Shown: positions 27,921 to 37,791 of the stretch, one piece after another | How positions within the stretch are numbered: position 1 is the first letter of the stretch | Layout of the letters: the number at the start of each line of letters is the position of its first letter | NCBI GenBank assembly: GCA_001567305.1 | Contig: JYPD01000012.1 | Location: 19,526-83,525 of the forward strand | From: a candidate division WS6 bacterium OLB21 | Lineage (GTDB): Bacteria > Patescibacteriota > Dojkabacteria > B142 > OLB20 | Direction: 5' to 3' | DNA length: 64,000 nt | Notes under the pieces: generated by a model | What the model saw: the letters and a program-made list of their open reading frames with translations, nothing else | Databases searched by the model: none | What the model was told of the DNA's origin: nothing | Position numbers and translations under genes: made by a program

Positions 27921-27948
27921 GGCCCCGCCGGGTTTCGCCGGCGGGGCC
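27921..27948 (-). terminator. GC-rich terminator after groEL
   Basis: A perfect 11-bp stem (GGCCCCGCCGG with CCGGCGGGGCC), loop GTTTCG, flanked by A5 on one side and T4 on the other. It is 15 bases past the groEL stop on the minus strand, where the transcript ends in a U run. The stem core resembles the one at 35367-35393. Confidence 0.9.
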
Positions 27949-27962
27949 CTTTTACTAAATAA

Positions 27963-29612
<1,650 letters not shown>

Positions 29613-29619
29613 TTAAAAA

Positions 29620-29919
29620 TTATTTAATAATCGCTAAGATTGCGTCTTCGCCCATTATTAGAAAGTCTTCCCCATCAACCTCTATCTCCTCTGGGGAATA
29701 CTTCTTAAACAGAACTTTGTCGCCGACTTTGACATTAAATGGAATGAGTTTGCCATCTGCGTTTAATTTTCCTGAGCCTAAGGCAACTATTTCGCCTTTT
29801 TGTGACTTTTCTTTGTCTACAGTGTCTGGTAAGACTATACCAGAAGCAGTTAGATTCTCTTCACTAACAGGCTTAACCAAGATGTTCCCTCCGATTGGGG
29901 TTAATTTTGCTTTTGCCAT
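29620..29919 (-). CDS. groES: Co-chaperonin GroES
   Basis: A 99-residue co-chaperonin that caps GroEL. It has the N-terminal strand LTPIGGNILVKPV, the mobile loop region (ENLTASGIVLPD) and the C-terminal DFLIMGEDAILAII. Both the length and the order groES-groEL are standard. It is preceded by a sigma-70-like promoter with an untranslated leader of about 100 bases. Confidence 0.97.
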   Translation of the reverse strand: MAKAKLTPIGGNILVKPVSEENLTASGIVLPDTVDKEKSQKGEIVALGSGKLNADGKLIPFNVKVGDKVLFKKYSPEEIEVDGEDFLIMGEDAILAIIK

Positions 29920-30034
29920 ATTTGCAATTTATTTAAGAAATAAAATTATAAATTAGAATTATTAAAATCCTAACTAAAGGATCAATAAGAATAGTCTAAG
30001 ATGATTATTGGCAGCTGAGTGCTTACACTGCTAA

Positions 30035-30064
30035 ATAATATTCTATGCTGACACATATTGTCAA
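30035..30064 (-). promoter_or_regulatory. groES-groEL promoter
   Basis: On the minus strand a consensus TTGACA (30064-30059), an 18-base spacer and TATTAT (30040-30035). The transcribed leader begins with TTAGCAGTG and TAAGCACTC, which resemble halves of the HrcA-binding CIRCE element but do not form the usual inverted repeat; a short AGTG-TAAG-CACT dyad is present. Heat-shock control is therefore possible but not shown. Confidence 0.65.
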
Positions 30065-30083
30065 GCGAAATCCCGATAACGTC

Positions 30084-31394
30084 TTATTGATTAGCGTTTT
30101 CAAAAATCTTTTCTACTTCAATCTTTGCCGAGTCAGTAGGCACTCTTTGCAGAAAGAAAGGAATATAGATTGGTGTGTATTTAATTCGATACTCGCTGAT
30201 TCCTTCAAGTGAAGATATATACTCATGAGCCTCAGAAAGACTGACTCCTGCGATCTTTTCGATCAGATCATCTTCTGAAATGTCTGCTGTTACACCTGCA
30301 TTTGAACTAAGAGAGAAAGTAACCTCGGAGTTGTCGTCATTAACAGAAATATCCCGAATAACGGGATCAGACAGATTTATTGAGCCACCAGCCTGAGTTT
30401 CGTTATTTTTTACAACCTCTTCTGCAACAGTTGTCAGATCAGATTTTAATACAGTAATGGCACTTATGGTAAGTTTCAAGTCTACTGTAAAAGTATCTGC
30501 TTCTTTGTCCACTTCAACCGAAGTCTTGAGTTCATCTTGCTTAAACTTTTGACTTCCATCGAGCAAAATATCTTCTTGAGAAATTAGACCTTTAAGGCTA
30601 TCTACCAATTGCTGCTTCAATTCATCTTCGGCTGATCCCTTGATGGAATCGATATCTTGTTGGGTCACAATAATGATCTCTTTTGTTGTTCCTCCAGTAA
30701 TATCGTAGTAACTGTTTGCAGTCATCTGGCTGGTTGTATAGCCTGATATAACATAAGTAGAATTAACATTTACGATATTGTAGTTTGATCCAAACGATGA
30801 GGCTTCGACAGGAACATCACGAACTGCACCGTTATTGATTAATGGTGGAACCGTTACATCTCTGGTGATGACATATTGAAGATCGGTATTGATATTTGTT
30901 ACCGATGTACCCTTTTTAAGCTGGATTGGAGAATCCGTCAGATTACTAATATCAATTAATCCTTTTGCCTTGTCTCCGGATTCACCTTTGCCTGTTGCCT
31001 GTCCTTCTTTAGTGATTGAACTTGTCTTACTTAGCAGATTGGCAGGAATTATTAGTTGTTCGGTATCGATTTCGTCAACCTTAGTTGATGCTGTAACCTT
31101 TTCGTTAACTTTCACTTTGTTTTCGGCAAATATGAGTGTGATGCTGACAAAGGGAAAGAACAGATACGATATTAAAAAGAAGATTATTATTCCGACACTA
31201 AAAGACTGCAACAGTTTCTTGTTGCCTCCGGCAGCATAAAACTGGGCAACAAATCTTTTTACTTTGCCAAAAAAGGCATTGTCGTTAACCTGCCTTCTGC
31301 TAGTTCTTTTAACCTGACTTGTTTGTTTTTGTTGCAACATCGAAGTTAAATCCTTTCCTAAAAAGACCCGCTTTGTTTCTTGGTTCTGGCGCAT
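30084..31394 (-). CDS. Single-pass membrane protein, baseplate-J-like
   Basis: A 436-residue protein with a basic cytosolic N-terminus of about 65 residues, one transmembrane helix (about 67-90, VGIIIFFLISYLFFPF) and a large outer region. The segment GLIDISNLTDSPIQLKKGTS and the following beta-rich part resemble the proteins annotated as baseplate J/gp47-like in CPR genomes. The topology is also that of PilN. The first 86 bases overlap the gene at 31309-32097; an internal ATG at 31340 would reduce this to 32. Together with the upstream PilM-like gene it may form a pilus alignment complex (inference). Confidence 0.6.
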   Translation of the reverse strand: MRQNQETKRVFLGKDLTSMLQQKQTSQVKRTSRRQVNDNAFFGKVKRFVAQFYAAGGNKKLLQSFSVGIIIFFLISYLFFPFVSITLIFAENKVKVNEKVTASTKVDEIDTEQLIIPANLLSKTSSITKEGQATGKGESGDKAKGLIDISNLTDSPIQLKKGTSVTNINTDLQYVITRDVTVPPLINNGAVRDVPVEASSFGSNYNIVNVNSTYVISGYTTSQMTANSYYDITGGTTKEIIIVTQQDIDSIKGSAEDELKQQLVDSLKGLISQEDILLDGSQKFKQDELKTSVEVDKEADTFTVDLKLTISAITVLKSDLTTVAEEVVKNNETQAGGSINLSDPVIRDISVNDDNSEVTFSLSSNAGVTADISEDDLIEKIAGVSLSEAHEYISSLEGISEYRIKYTPIYIPFFLQRVPTDSAKIEVEKIFENANQ

Positions 31395-32097
31395 TATGCG
31401 AAACTGAACTGTTGCTCTTTGCGTTTTCAGCTTGCTGTTTTAGATAGTTTAGATTCTTATCTTGATGCTTAAAGACAGCTTGATCGACCTGATTATCTGC
31501 AAGAGCAACTCCAGATATGTCTGGTTCTGTTTCGAGTCTTTTCCTTTCTTCATCCATGAGTGAGAGATCGTCTGTAATATCACCGCCGGCATAAACCATA
31601 ATATTGCCAAGTTCGACCGCTTTGGCCTCGAGTCTTTTGGGCTCGTTTGCGACTTCTTCTTCTGGTTCTTCTTCAATTACTGCCTTGACAGTTGTAGATT
31701 GATCAACCTCGAGCTCGTCTTCGGCGACAATCTTTTCATCTTTGCGATCCCCGACCAGTTCGTTTTTGAGTCTAAGCTTTTCGTTTAACAAAACTTCTTT
31801 AAGTTCTTTGGCTCTAATCCATATTTCTTTAGTGACATTGCTTATTTTGTCGACTGCCACTAACGAAGCTTTGTCTGCTAGTTTTCTTCCGATCTCATCT
31901 TCTGTAACAAGGACAAGTAGCTTATCGGTTTGAAGCATTTGTTTAGTTAGGAGCTTTAAACTTACAGCGCTGCTAACCAAGGCAGCATGTTTAGGAATAA
32001 CAAGTATTGCCCTATTGCTCTGTGAAAGAAGGACCTTTTCAATAGTAAAGACAATTTCTTCTTCTGTATCAATAAATATTTTGTTTGCGTTTGCCAT
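31309..32097 (-). CDS. Soluble protein between PilM-like and baseplate-J-like genes
   Basis: A 262-residue cytosolic protein of unknown function. The N-terminal 100 residues look like a compact alpha/beta domain (IFIDTEEEIVFTIEKVLLSQ, ILVIPKHAALVSSAVSL, KLLVLVTEDEIGRKLA). The rest is highly charged, Glu/Lys-rich and probably extended. It starts 2 bases after the stop of the PilM-like gene and overlaps the next gene, so the three are expected to be made together. No membrane segment and no catalytic motif are visible. Confidence 0.65.
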   Translation of the reverse strand: MANANKIFIDTEEEIVFTIEKVLLSQSNRAILVIPKHAALVSSAVSLKLLTKQMLQTDKLLVLVTEDEIGRKLADKASLVAVDKISNVTKEIWIRAKELKEVLLNEKLRLKNELVGDRKDEKIVAEDELEVDQSTTVKAVIEEEPEEEVANEPKRLEAKAVELGNIMVYAGGDITDDLSLMDEERKRLETEPDISGVALADNQVDQAVFKHQDKNLNYLKQQAENAKSNSSVSHNAPEPRNKAGLFRKGFNFDVATKTNKSG

Positions 32098-32099
32098 AC

Positions 32100-33351
32100 T
32101 TATACTAATTCAAGAATCATTCTAGCTAAAGCCAAAGGTGTGACATCTGAAGGATCAATTATTCTACCTGTCTGATCTTCGATATCTACCAATTGATTTG
32201 GAAACAACATTGATGTTTTTGGATATTTTCTGAAAGGTAAAACCTGTAACCAAGGATGCTCGAGTAGCACTTGTCTAACCTCTGGTAAAGCAGAGCCTCC
32301 ACCACATAAGTAAAACTGAGTCGGGTACTTGTCGAGATCATCAAGTTCTTCTAAAGAAAGCTCTACTCCTTCGGCCCAAATGTTTATATCTTTCTTAAGT
32401 GCTTTTCTAATTTGAATTTCTTTGTCTTTGGTAAGTTTTCCGTCTGCATATTCAATCTTCATTTGCTCTGCGTCATGAAGCTCAAGATCTAGGTCTTTTT
32501 GAATTCTTCGTGAAAATACTCTGCCCCCGAAAGCAAACATTTTTGTTCCGACTATTCCACCTTGGTCAACAACCGCCACATCTGTTGTTCCTCCTCCGAC
32601 ATCGATTATGACTGCGCTAAATTCTTTACTGCGTGCTCCTTTTATTGCTCTGGCAATTGCGTATGGTTGAACCTCGATGCTTAGAACTTCTAGTCCAAGA
32701 CTGGCTGCAATCTCTTTGAGAGAATTAACATGCAGCGAAGGTGCAAAAGTCGAAAAAACACGATAGGTAACTTCTGAACCGGTAAAGCCAAGTGGATTGT
32801 CAACTTTTACTCCGTCAATATATGTAGCATTAATTTTGCTGTTCAGCTCCTGCAAGGCAGCAACTGGAATCCCAATATCTTCTGCAATATCTGTTGCGGC
32901 ATCGGCAAAGGCTTGTTGCTTAACATGGGCAATAACTTCTGCCATCTCTGTTTCGTCAATCTTGCTGTCGGGATCTTCTCTGGTATAGTCAGCCATAATT
33001 GTGATTCCCTGCACAAGTTCTCCGGCAATACCCATAACTGTTCTAGTTGGGATAGCGTTCGGTAGGGCTCTTCGCCCTCTGGTAAGTTTTATTGGCAATG
33101 GCATCCGCATCAAGAAGAGCTTCGCCAATAGCACGATCACAGGCGCTGATTACATTCTCGAGATTAACAATCATGGCACCCTGCATGGCACTGCTATGCT
33201 GTCTGACTTTTGAATATCCTTTGATGGCAATCTTAAGGCTAGTGAAATCCACCGAAAACAAAGCAGCCTTAACAAATTCGGTTCCGATATCTAGAGCTAG
33301 ATATATGTCTTCTTGTTGAGTTTTTGGGCTTTTGCGAAAAAAAGGCAACAT
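32100..33351 (-). CDS. PilM/FtsA-like actin-fold ATPase, frame broken once
   Basis: Two overlapping frames join to about 416 residues if one A is removed from the A4 run near 33087-33090, giving AIANKLTRGRRALPN. The joined protein has the actin-fold signatures: phosphate-1 (LALDIGTEFVKAALF), phosphate-2 (VIIDVGGGTTDVAVVD) and adenosine (LCGGGSALPEV). PilM binds the inner-membrane PilN of type IV pilus machines; FtsA anchors FtsZ. The following genes, including a PilN-like-topology protein, favour a pilus or secretion role. The N-terminus before the actin fold is short, with no membrane helix. Confidence 0.75.
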
Positions 33352-33581
33352 AACAACTGTATTATGTACAGTTATTATAATACAGGATTAGAGCAAATGT
33401 GTCTTGACCAGATAAGATCCTCTCGAAGTGAAATAATATAGGCCCTTCATGAATCTAAAAGAATACTCTTATCTGTATTCTCTAGATATTAATCCCCTCC
33501 ATTATAAGCTAATTCAATCAAGACTATATTGCCGTAACTGTTATATAGAAATCGTCCTTAATGATATAATCTAGGCAGAAT

Positions 33582-33610
33582 TTGGAATTTCGAACATTAT
33601 TGTATATAAT
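33582..33610 (+). promoter_or_regulatory. Candidate promoter of the methyltransferase gene
   Basis: TTGGAA (33582-33587), a 17-base spacer and TATAAT (33605-33610). The ATG at 33631 would follow a leader of only about 14 bases. The rest of the 279-base divergent gap (33352-33630) is AT-rich; I see in it only a 9-bp inverted repeat (33357-33365 with 33377-33385) close to the pilM-like start. Confidence 0.45.
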
Positions 33611-33630
33611 TGATATAGATATATACATTC

Positions 33631-34689
33631 ATGGGATCACCAGATATTACACCAGGAATAATAATTGGAAAATTAGAAGCACCACAAGAGACAATTGCTT
33701 CTCAACGACCCGATGAAGATCAAGCTTCAAGGGTTAATATTCTGGGACAGTTACATGGTATTACCCCTGAGCAGATAAGAAATTTTAAAGAAGCAATTCC
33801 TCTTGCTAATTATTACAATGGCGTTGACCCAGTAATAATGCTTGATCTTGCAGCAGGAACAGGTTTTGTTGCCGAACAAATTGCTCAACATGCCATAGAT
33901 ACAGGTATACCGGTAACCATGCATACAATCGAGATTAATCATGCTATGAATGCAGTAGCAAGAGCAAGAATAGAATCCTTTCTTGGAGTAGATCCAAGTA
34001 GGCGAGATCTCTTTTCTATGCTAGCTCACGATGGAGATATTACAACACAAGGCGGAATTGAGAGATTAGCAAAACTGCGGGAAGCGAGTGTTGATATAGT
34101 CAGCATTAAAATGGGTTTGCATGAAATGCCGATGGCAAACAAGAGGGAATTATTAAAAGATGTTTATCGTGTTTTAAAACCGGGAGGCAGATTGGTTTCT
34201 TGGGATGTCTTTGTTCCAGAGAGGACTAATGGCACACCTGCCATTGAATATACACGCTTTATTGCGGAAAAAGATCGAATTGCAGGTAGAGGGTCAATGG
34301 CAATAAGAAGAGAGTTCCATACAAAAGGTGAATTAAAAAGATTACTTACTCAGGCAGGATTTAATCAAGAGATGATTAGTATGTCGCAGTACAGTTGGGT
34401 CAGAACCTGGGACACCATAGAAAGGTGGTTCTTTGAGCTGGGAAACGAAAATCCGTCAAACTTAATAAGATTAAACCAGGCAGCAACGGATTATATTGGA
34501 CGCTATGACGAATCAATGCTAGGTGATTCAGCTTTTACTGGCACTCTTCGGGAGTATATGGATTTGCATTATACCAATGGTGGCTTTGACGGAACAGGTA
34601 TTGATCCAATATTGGCGGATAGACAATATGTAGTCACTGGCTATAGTTTTGAAATTGGAAGCGGAATAAGTATCGCTATCAAGAAATAG
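33631..34689 (+). CDS. SAM-dependent methyltransferase, class I
   Basis: A 352-residue Rossmann-fold methyltransferase. Motif I is LDLAAGTGFVAEQIAQ (near residue 70), followed by an acidic loop (HTIEIN), motif IV region SIKMGLHEMP and VYRVLKPGGRLVSWDVF. The C-terminal 100 residues are an extension that may bind the substrate. The acceptor cannot be told from the sequence. It is alone between divergent and downstream genes with its own promoter. Confidence 0.85.
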   Translation: MGSPDITPGIIIGKLEAPQETIASQRPDEDQASRVNILGQLHGITPEQIRNFKEAIPLANYYNGVDPVIMLDLAAGTGFVAEQIAQHAIDTGIPVTMHTIEINHAMNAVARARIESFLGVDPSRRDLFSMLAHDGDITTQGGIERLAKLREASVDIVSIKMGLHEMPMANKRELLKDVYRVLKPGGRLVSWDVFVPERTNGTPAIEYTRFIAEKDRIAGRGSMAIRREFHTKGELKRLLTQAGFNQEMISMSQYSWVRTWDTIERWFFELGNENPSNLIRLNQAATDYIGRYDESMLGDSAFTGTLREYMDLHYTNGGFDGTGIDPILADRQYVVTGYSFEIGSGISIAIKK

Positions 34690-34762
34690 TTAACAAATAC
34701 TGCTATTTACTTACTATATACATTGTTATATAATAATACTCAATATATATTAACTCTTCATT

Positions 34763-35355
34763 ATGAAGGCAGCAATAATTGGAGCAAAACTTAACAATAA
34801 GTCAAATATAGAGGCTCAAATAATAAAAAAGGCACTACAAGAAAAAGGGCGTATCTGTTGACTTCTCTTATTACGAAACCAATACCGATCACGATGCAAT
34901 TAATCTCGAAGAAACACACAAAAGAAACCAAAAGTTAATAAAAAAATGCTGACTTCTTAATTGCAGAGGCAACCGAATACAGCAGCGGAATCGGATACCT
35001 AATTGCTAATGCCCTTAGCCAGAAAAAACCAGTACTGGCTTTGCATAACATTGATAAAAACCCTAATCCTTCAAATATTATTAAAGCAAGTGCATCTTCA
35101 AAACTATTAACTTTTGCTGAGTATAAAGACAATACAACAATAGAAAAAGCAACAGTTGATTTTGTATACTCAGTAAAATCAATGCTTGATACCAAATTCA
35201 TCCTCATCATCTCTCCAGAGATTGAGAGATATCTAGAATGGGTATCAGATAACCGCAGAATGCATAAGGCACAAGTCGTGCGCAGAGCCGTTGAAGACAC
35301 TATGGAAAAAGACAAAGAGTACAAGGACTATTTGAAGAAGGAATACGGAATTTAA
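34763..35355 (+). CDS. Deoxyribosyltransferase-like domain with ribbon-helix-helix-like C-terminus, frame broken twice
   Basis: Three short frames read as one protein of about 197 residues if one base is removed at A5G3 near 34848-34855 and one at A7 near 34940-34947. The N-terminus (MKAAIIGAKLNNKSNIEAQI) and ADFLIAEATEYSSGIGYLIA, then KKPVLAL, match the nucleoside 2-deoxyribosyltransferase fold, including the conserved Glu in IAEAT. The last 50 residues (FILIISPEIERYLEWVSDNR, QVVRRAVEDTME) look like a ribbon-helix-helix DNA- or partner-binding unit. Such a fusion could be a nucleotide-sensing regulator or an effector. A terminator follows. Confidence 0.55.
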
Positions 35356-35366
35356 GTTATGTGATT

Positions 35367-35393
35367 AAGGGCGGGGCCTTTGGCCCCGCCCTT
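35367..35393. terminator. GC-rich terminator between convergent genes
   Basis: A perfect 12-bp stem (AAGGGCGGGGCC with GGCCCCGCCCTT), loop TTT, and T4 on the plus strand. It lies 11 bases after the stop of the deoxyribosyltransferase-like gene and 7 bases before the end of the convergent Lon-like gene; it mainly serves the plus strand. Confidence 0.85.
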
Positions 35394-35400
35394 TTCGTTC

Positions 35401-36570
35401 TTAGGATACAATACCTATCTCTTCTGGAATGTATTCCCTGAAATTGGCAACAGTTATTTCAAATCTTTCACCTTCTCCCATTACTATTCTTTTAGCAACT
35501 TTGCGCACCAAAGTGGTAAGAGTTCTTTCAAGCTCACGAATACCAGCATCGAACCCCAAAGGCCTAATTAAAAGTGGCCAGACATCTTCTGCAAACACAA
35601 TCCTGTCTGCCTCTAACCCTGAATTCTCTAAAACCTTTGGAAGCAGGTAGTCTCTGGCAATATGCATTTTTTCGTCGTCACTGTAACTAATCATTCTAAC
35701 TACTTCAAGACGATCAAGTAGAGCTGCACTAATTCCGCCAAGGTTATTTGCGGTAGCCACAAAAATAACATTTGATAAATCAATCGGATAATCAAGATAA
35801 TTATCTCTGAATGTTGAGTTCTGCTCTGGATCAAGGATCTCTAGTAGTGCGGCCATTACATCTGCTCTTGAATTTTCACTAACTTTATCAACCTCATCCA
35901 TAAGAATCATTGGATTCATGACGCCGGTTCTAGTTAATGCCTTTATTACCTGACCTGGCTCTGCGTCTGGTTCACCTCTAGATCGACCCCTAAGTTCGGT
36001 TACCCCAGACAAACCTCCTAAAGATATTCTGACAAACTTTCTGCCCAAAGCCACCGAAATAGACTTTGCGATAGAGGTTTTACCGATACCTTGAATACCA
36101 ACTAAACAAAGAATCGGTGCATGTGAAGAACTACCTTGCAGTCTGGCCATTTCTTCAGGGTGTCCACTTTGACTGGCAGCCATGGCCTGCTCTTTTCGAA
36201 GCCTTAAATTAAGCATGGCAACATATTCAAGCATCCTTTCTTTAATATTTTCTACACCGTAATGCGTCTTGTCTAACTGTGCCTTAACTCTCTGCAAATC
36301 TAGATCATCGGTTGTGTATTTGCCCCAAGGCACATTTGTAATCCAGCCTATATATTTTTCTACTGTTTCGTACTCTTTGGAAAAAGATCCATACTTAACC
36401 ATCTTGTGCAATCTTTGCAACATTCCCATACCCTTCTCGAACAATTCTCGAGGCATCGGAGTCTCGGAAATCCTTTTCATGAGGAGATTTATTTCTTCGA
36501 TATCACTTATCGCCTGGTTGTTTTGGGTGGGTTGTACTATTGGTGCGACTGGCGCTACTGGTTGCTGCAT
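35401..36570 (-). CDS. Lon-like AAA+ ATPase without protease domain
   Basis: About 389 residues from the ATG at 36570 (MQQPVAPVAP). After a Pro-rich start, it has the Lon helical segment (YETVEKYIGWITNVPWGKYT, KAQLDKTHYGVENIKERMLE), then the Lon-type AAA+ module: Walker A GIQGIGKTS, ISLGGLSGVTELRGRSRG, Walker B ILMDEVDKV, sensor ATANN, and LGFDAGIRELERTL. The LAN substrate-binding domain and the Ser-Lys protease domain of LonA (about 780 residues) are absent. The gene ends normally before a terminator, so this is not a cut. It probably unfolds or remodels proteins without cleaving them. An ATP hairpin terminator lies directly upstream of the start. Confidence 0.85.
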   Translation of the reverse strand: MQQPVAPVAPIVQPTQNNQAISDIEEINLLMKRISETPMPRELFEKGMGMLQRLHKMVKYGSFSKEYETVEKYIGWITNVPWGKYTTDDLDLQRVKAQLDKTHYGVENIKERMLEYVAMLNLRLRKEQAMAASQSGHPEEMARLQGSSSHAPILCLVGIQGIGKTSIAKSISVALGRKFVRISLGGLSGVTELRGRSRGEPDAEPGQVIKALTRTGVMNPMILMDEVDKVSENSRADVMAALLEILDPEQNSTFRDNYLDYPIDLSNVIFVATANNLGGISAALLDRLEVVRMISYSDDEKMHIARDYLLPKVLENSGLEADRIVFAEDVWPLLIRPLGFDAGIRELERTLTTLVRKVAKRIVMGEGERFEITVANFREYIPEEIGIVS

Positions 36571-36574
36571 ATAA

Positions 36575-36604
36575 AAAAGCCATATACAACAGTATATGGC
36601 TTTT
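36575..36604 (-). terminator. Terminator between rplY and the Lon-like gene
   Basis: A perfect 13-bp stem (AAAAGCCATATAC with GTATATGGCTTTT) around loop AACA, followed on the minus strand by T6. The Lon-like ATG lies 3 bases past the T run, so no Shine-Dalgarno site fits between them. The downstream gene thus depends on read-through, an internal promoter or a different start. Confidence 0.85.
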
Positions 36605-36622
36605 AGCAACAAGTCTCAATTA

Positions 36623-37277
36623 TTAGCTCTCAGCTTTTGCAGTTTCTTCTGCAGGAGCTGCTTCTACACCTTCTCCTTCAGCAACTTCACCTTCTGTCTC
36701 TGTAGCCTCTTCTTCAAGAGTCTTTTGAGGTGCTGCAATATATGCTATGACCGAAGATTCAAGGTCTGCAGCGTCAAGTTCCACTCCCTTTGGTAGTTCG
36801 ATATCCTTAGCATGAATTGAATCACCAACCTGCTCTAATTTTGAGATATCAACAACAAATTCAGAAGGAAGGTCGTCTGGAAGACAGTAAACTGTAAGTT
36901 CGTCTACCTGATTAACAAGCAATCCTAGGTTATTTTTTACTGCAGGTGATTCACCGGTAATCACAACAGGAATATCGGCCATAATTGGCTTGGTCATATC
37001 TACCTGATAGAGAGATACGCTGATCACCTCTTGAGAAAGAGGATCTGTTTGCACCTCTTTAACGAGTGCTCGACCCGACTTCTTATCGTCTACGCTAAGA
37101 TCGATTAGGTTGCTGTATCCAACTTTGTCGAATAGCTTATTGAACACCTTGGCATCGATTTCAAAAGAAATCGGCTCTGTTTTTGGTCCATAAACAGACC
37201 CAGGAATTTTTTCCTTCTTTTCTTAGGTGCTTTACCTTTTTGCCGCTCACCTTACGGCTTGAAACATTTAGCTTCAT
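36623..37277 (-). CDS. rplY: Ribosomal protein L25 (Ctc type), frame broken once
   Basis: About 217 residues if one A is removed from the A6 run near 37206-37212. The N-terminus (MKLNVSSRKVSGKKVKHLRK, then GKIPGSVYGPK) is the conserved 5S rRNA-binding start of L25. The rest has the two-domain Ctc layout with TDPLSQEVISVSLYQVD and an acidic Glu/Ala-rich C-terminal tail. A terminator follows. It lies in a minus-strand series after yidC and jag. Confidence 0.85.
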
Positions 37278-37305
37278 GAATTCTTCTTAACAATAATGAT
37301 AAAAA

Positions 37306-37791
37306 CTAGGCAGCCTTTTTAATAATAATTCTTCTGTCTTCACCTTCTCCGACACTTTCTGTAACTATCCCTTCTTCTTGTTTTAAACACATATGCACCA
37401 CTCTGCGTTCAGAAGGTTTCATAGGAGGAAGTTCCATTTCTTGACCTGACTCCTTAACCTGATCTGCCGCTCTGAGAGCATAGCTTTTTAAATATCGTTC
37501 CCTGCTTTCTTTATAATCGTTTACCTCGAGCAGAATTCTAATATCGTCTTCTACCTGTAATTCTTTTGATAACATCAAGCCGAGAATTACCTGTATTGAT
37601 TCAAGGTTTTTTCCGTGATGACCAATCAGCTCGTTAAGATTGTCTCCTAGAAACTGAATGTTCACATAAGTAACATTGCGTCCGTTATCGTCATCTCCGA
37701 AAGAAACTTTAACTTCTGCATCGAGACCCAACTGAGTAAGAAAATCTTCTGCCAGACTCTTAGCTGTGCTTAATATCTGCTCATCCTTCAT
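37306..37791 (-). CDS. jag: Jag/KhpB-type RNA-binding protein (KH plus R3H)
   Basis: About 161 residues. The ATG at 37791 (MKDEQILSTA) is chosen rather than the in-frame start at 37839 because it begins the conserved domain and overlaps the yidC stop by 11 bases, as in many genomes. It has a KH domain with the GxxG-type loop (LIGHHGKNLESIQVI) and an R3H-like end (LPPMKPSERRVVHMCL). The longer N-terminal Jag-N domain is missing, so this is the short form. It binds RNA and acts with YidC in envelope protein expression. Confidence 0.9.
   Translation of the reverse strand: MKDEQILSTAKSLAEDFLTQLGLDAEVKVSFGDDDNGRNVTYVNIQFLGDNLNELIGHHGKNLESIQVILGLMLSKELQVEDDIRILLEVNDYKESRERYLKSYALRAADQVKESGQEMELPPMKPSERRVVHMCLKQEEGIVTESVGEGEDRRIIIKKAA

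Noticed and set aside
29920..30083. A canonical CIRCE element before groES
   Set aside because: Only half-site-like pieces occur (TTAGCAGTG, TAAGCACTC) in the same direction; the inverted GAGTGCTAA half is absent.
33357..33385. A terminator or riboswitch upstream of the pilM-like gene
   Set aside because: The 9-bp inverted repeat is all AT except for a few pairs, overlaps the likely -10 region and has no U run.
36570..36612. TTG at 36612 as the Lon-like start
   Set aside because: It would translate the terminator hairpin itself (KAIYCCIWLFY) and adds a non-conserved stretch.
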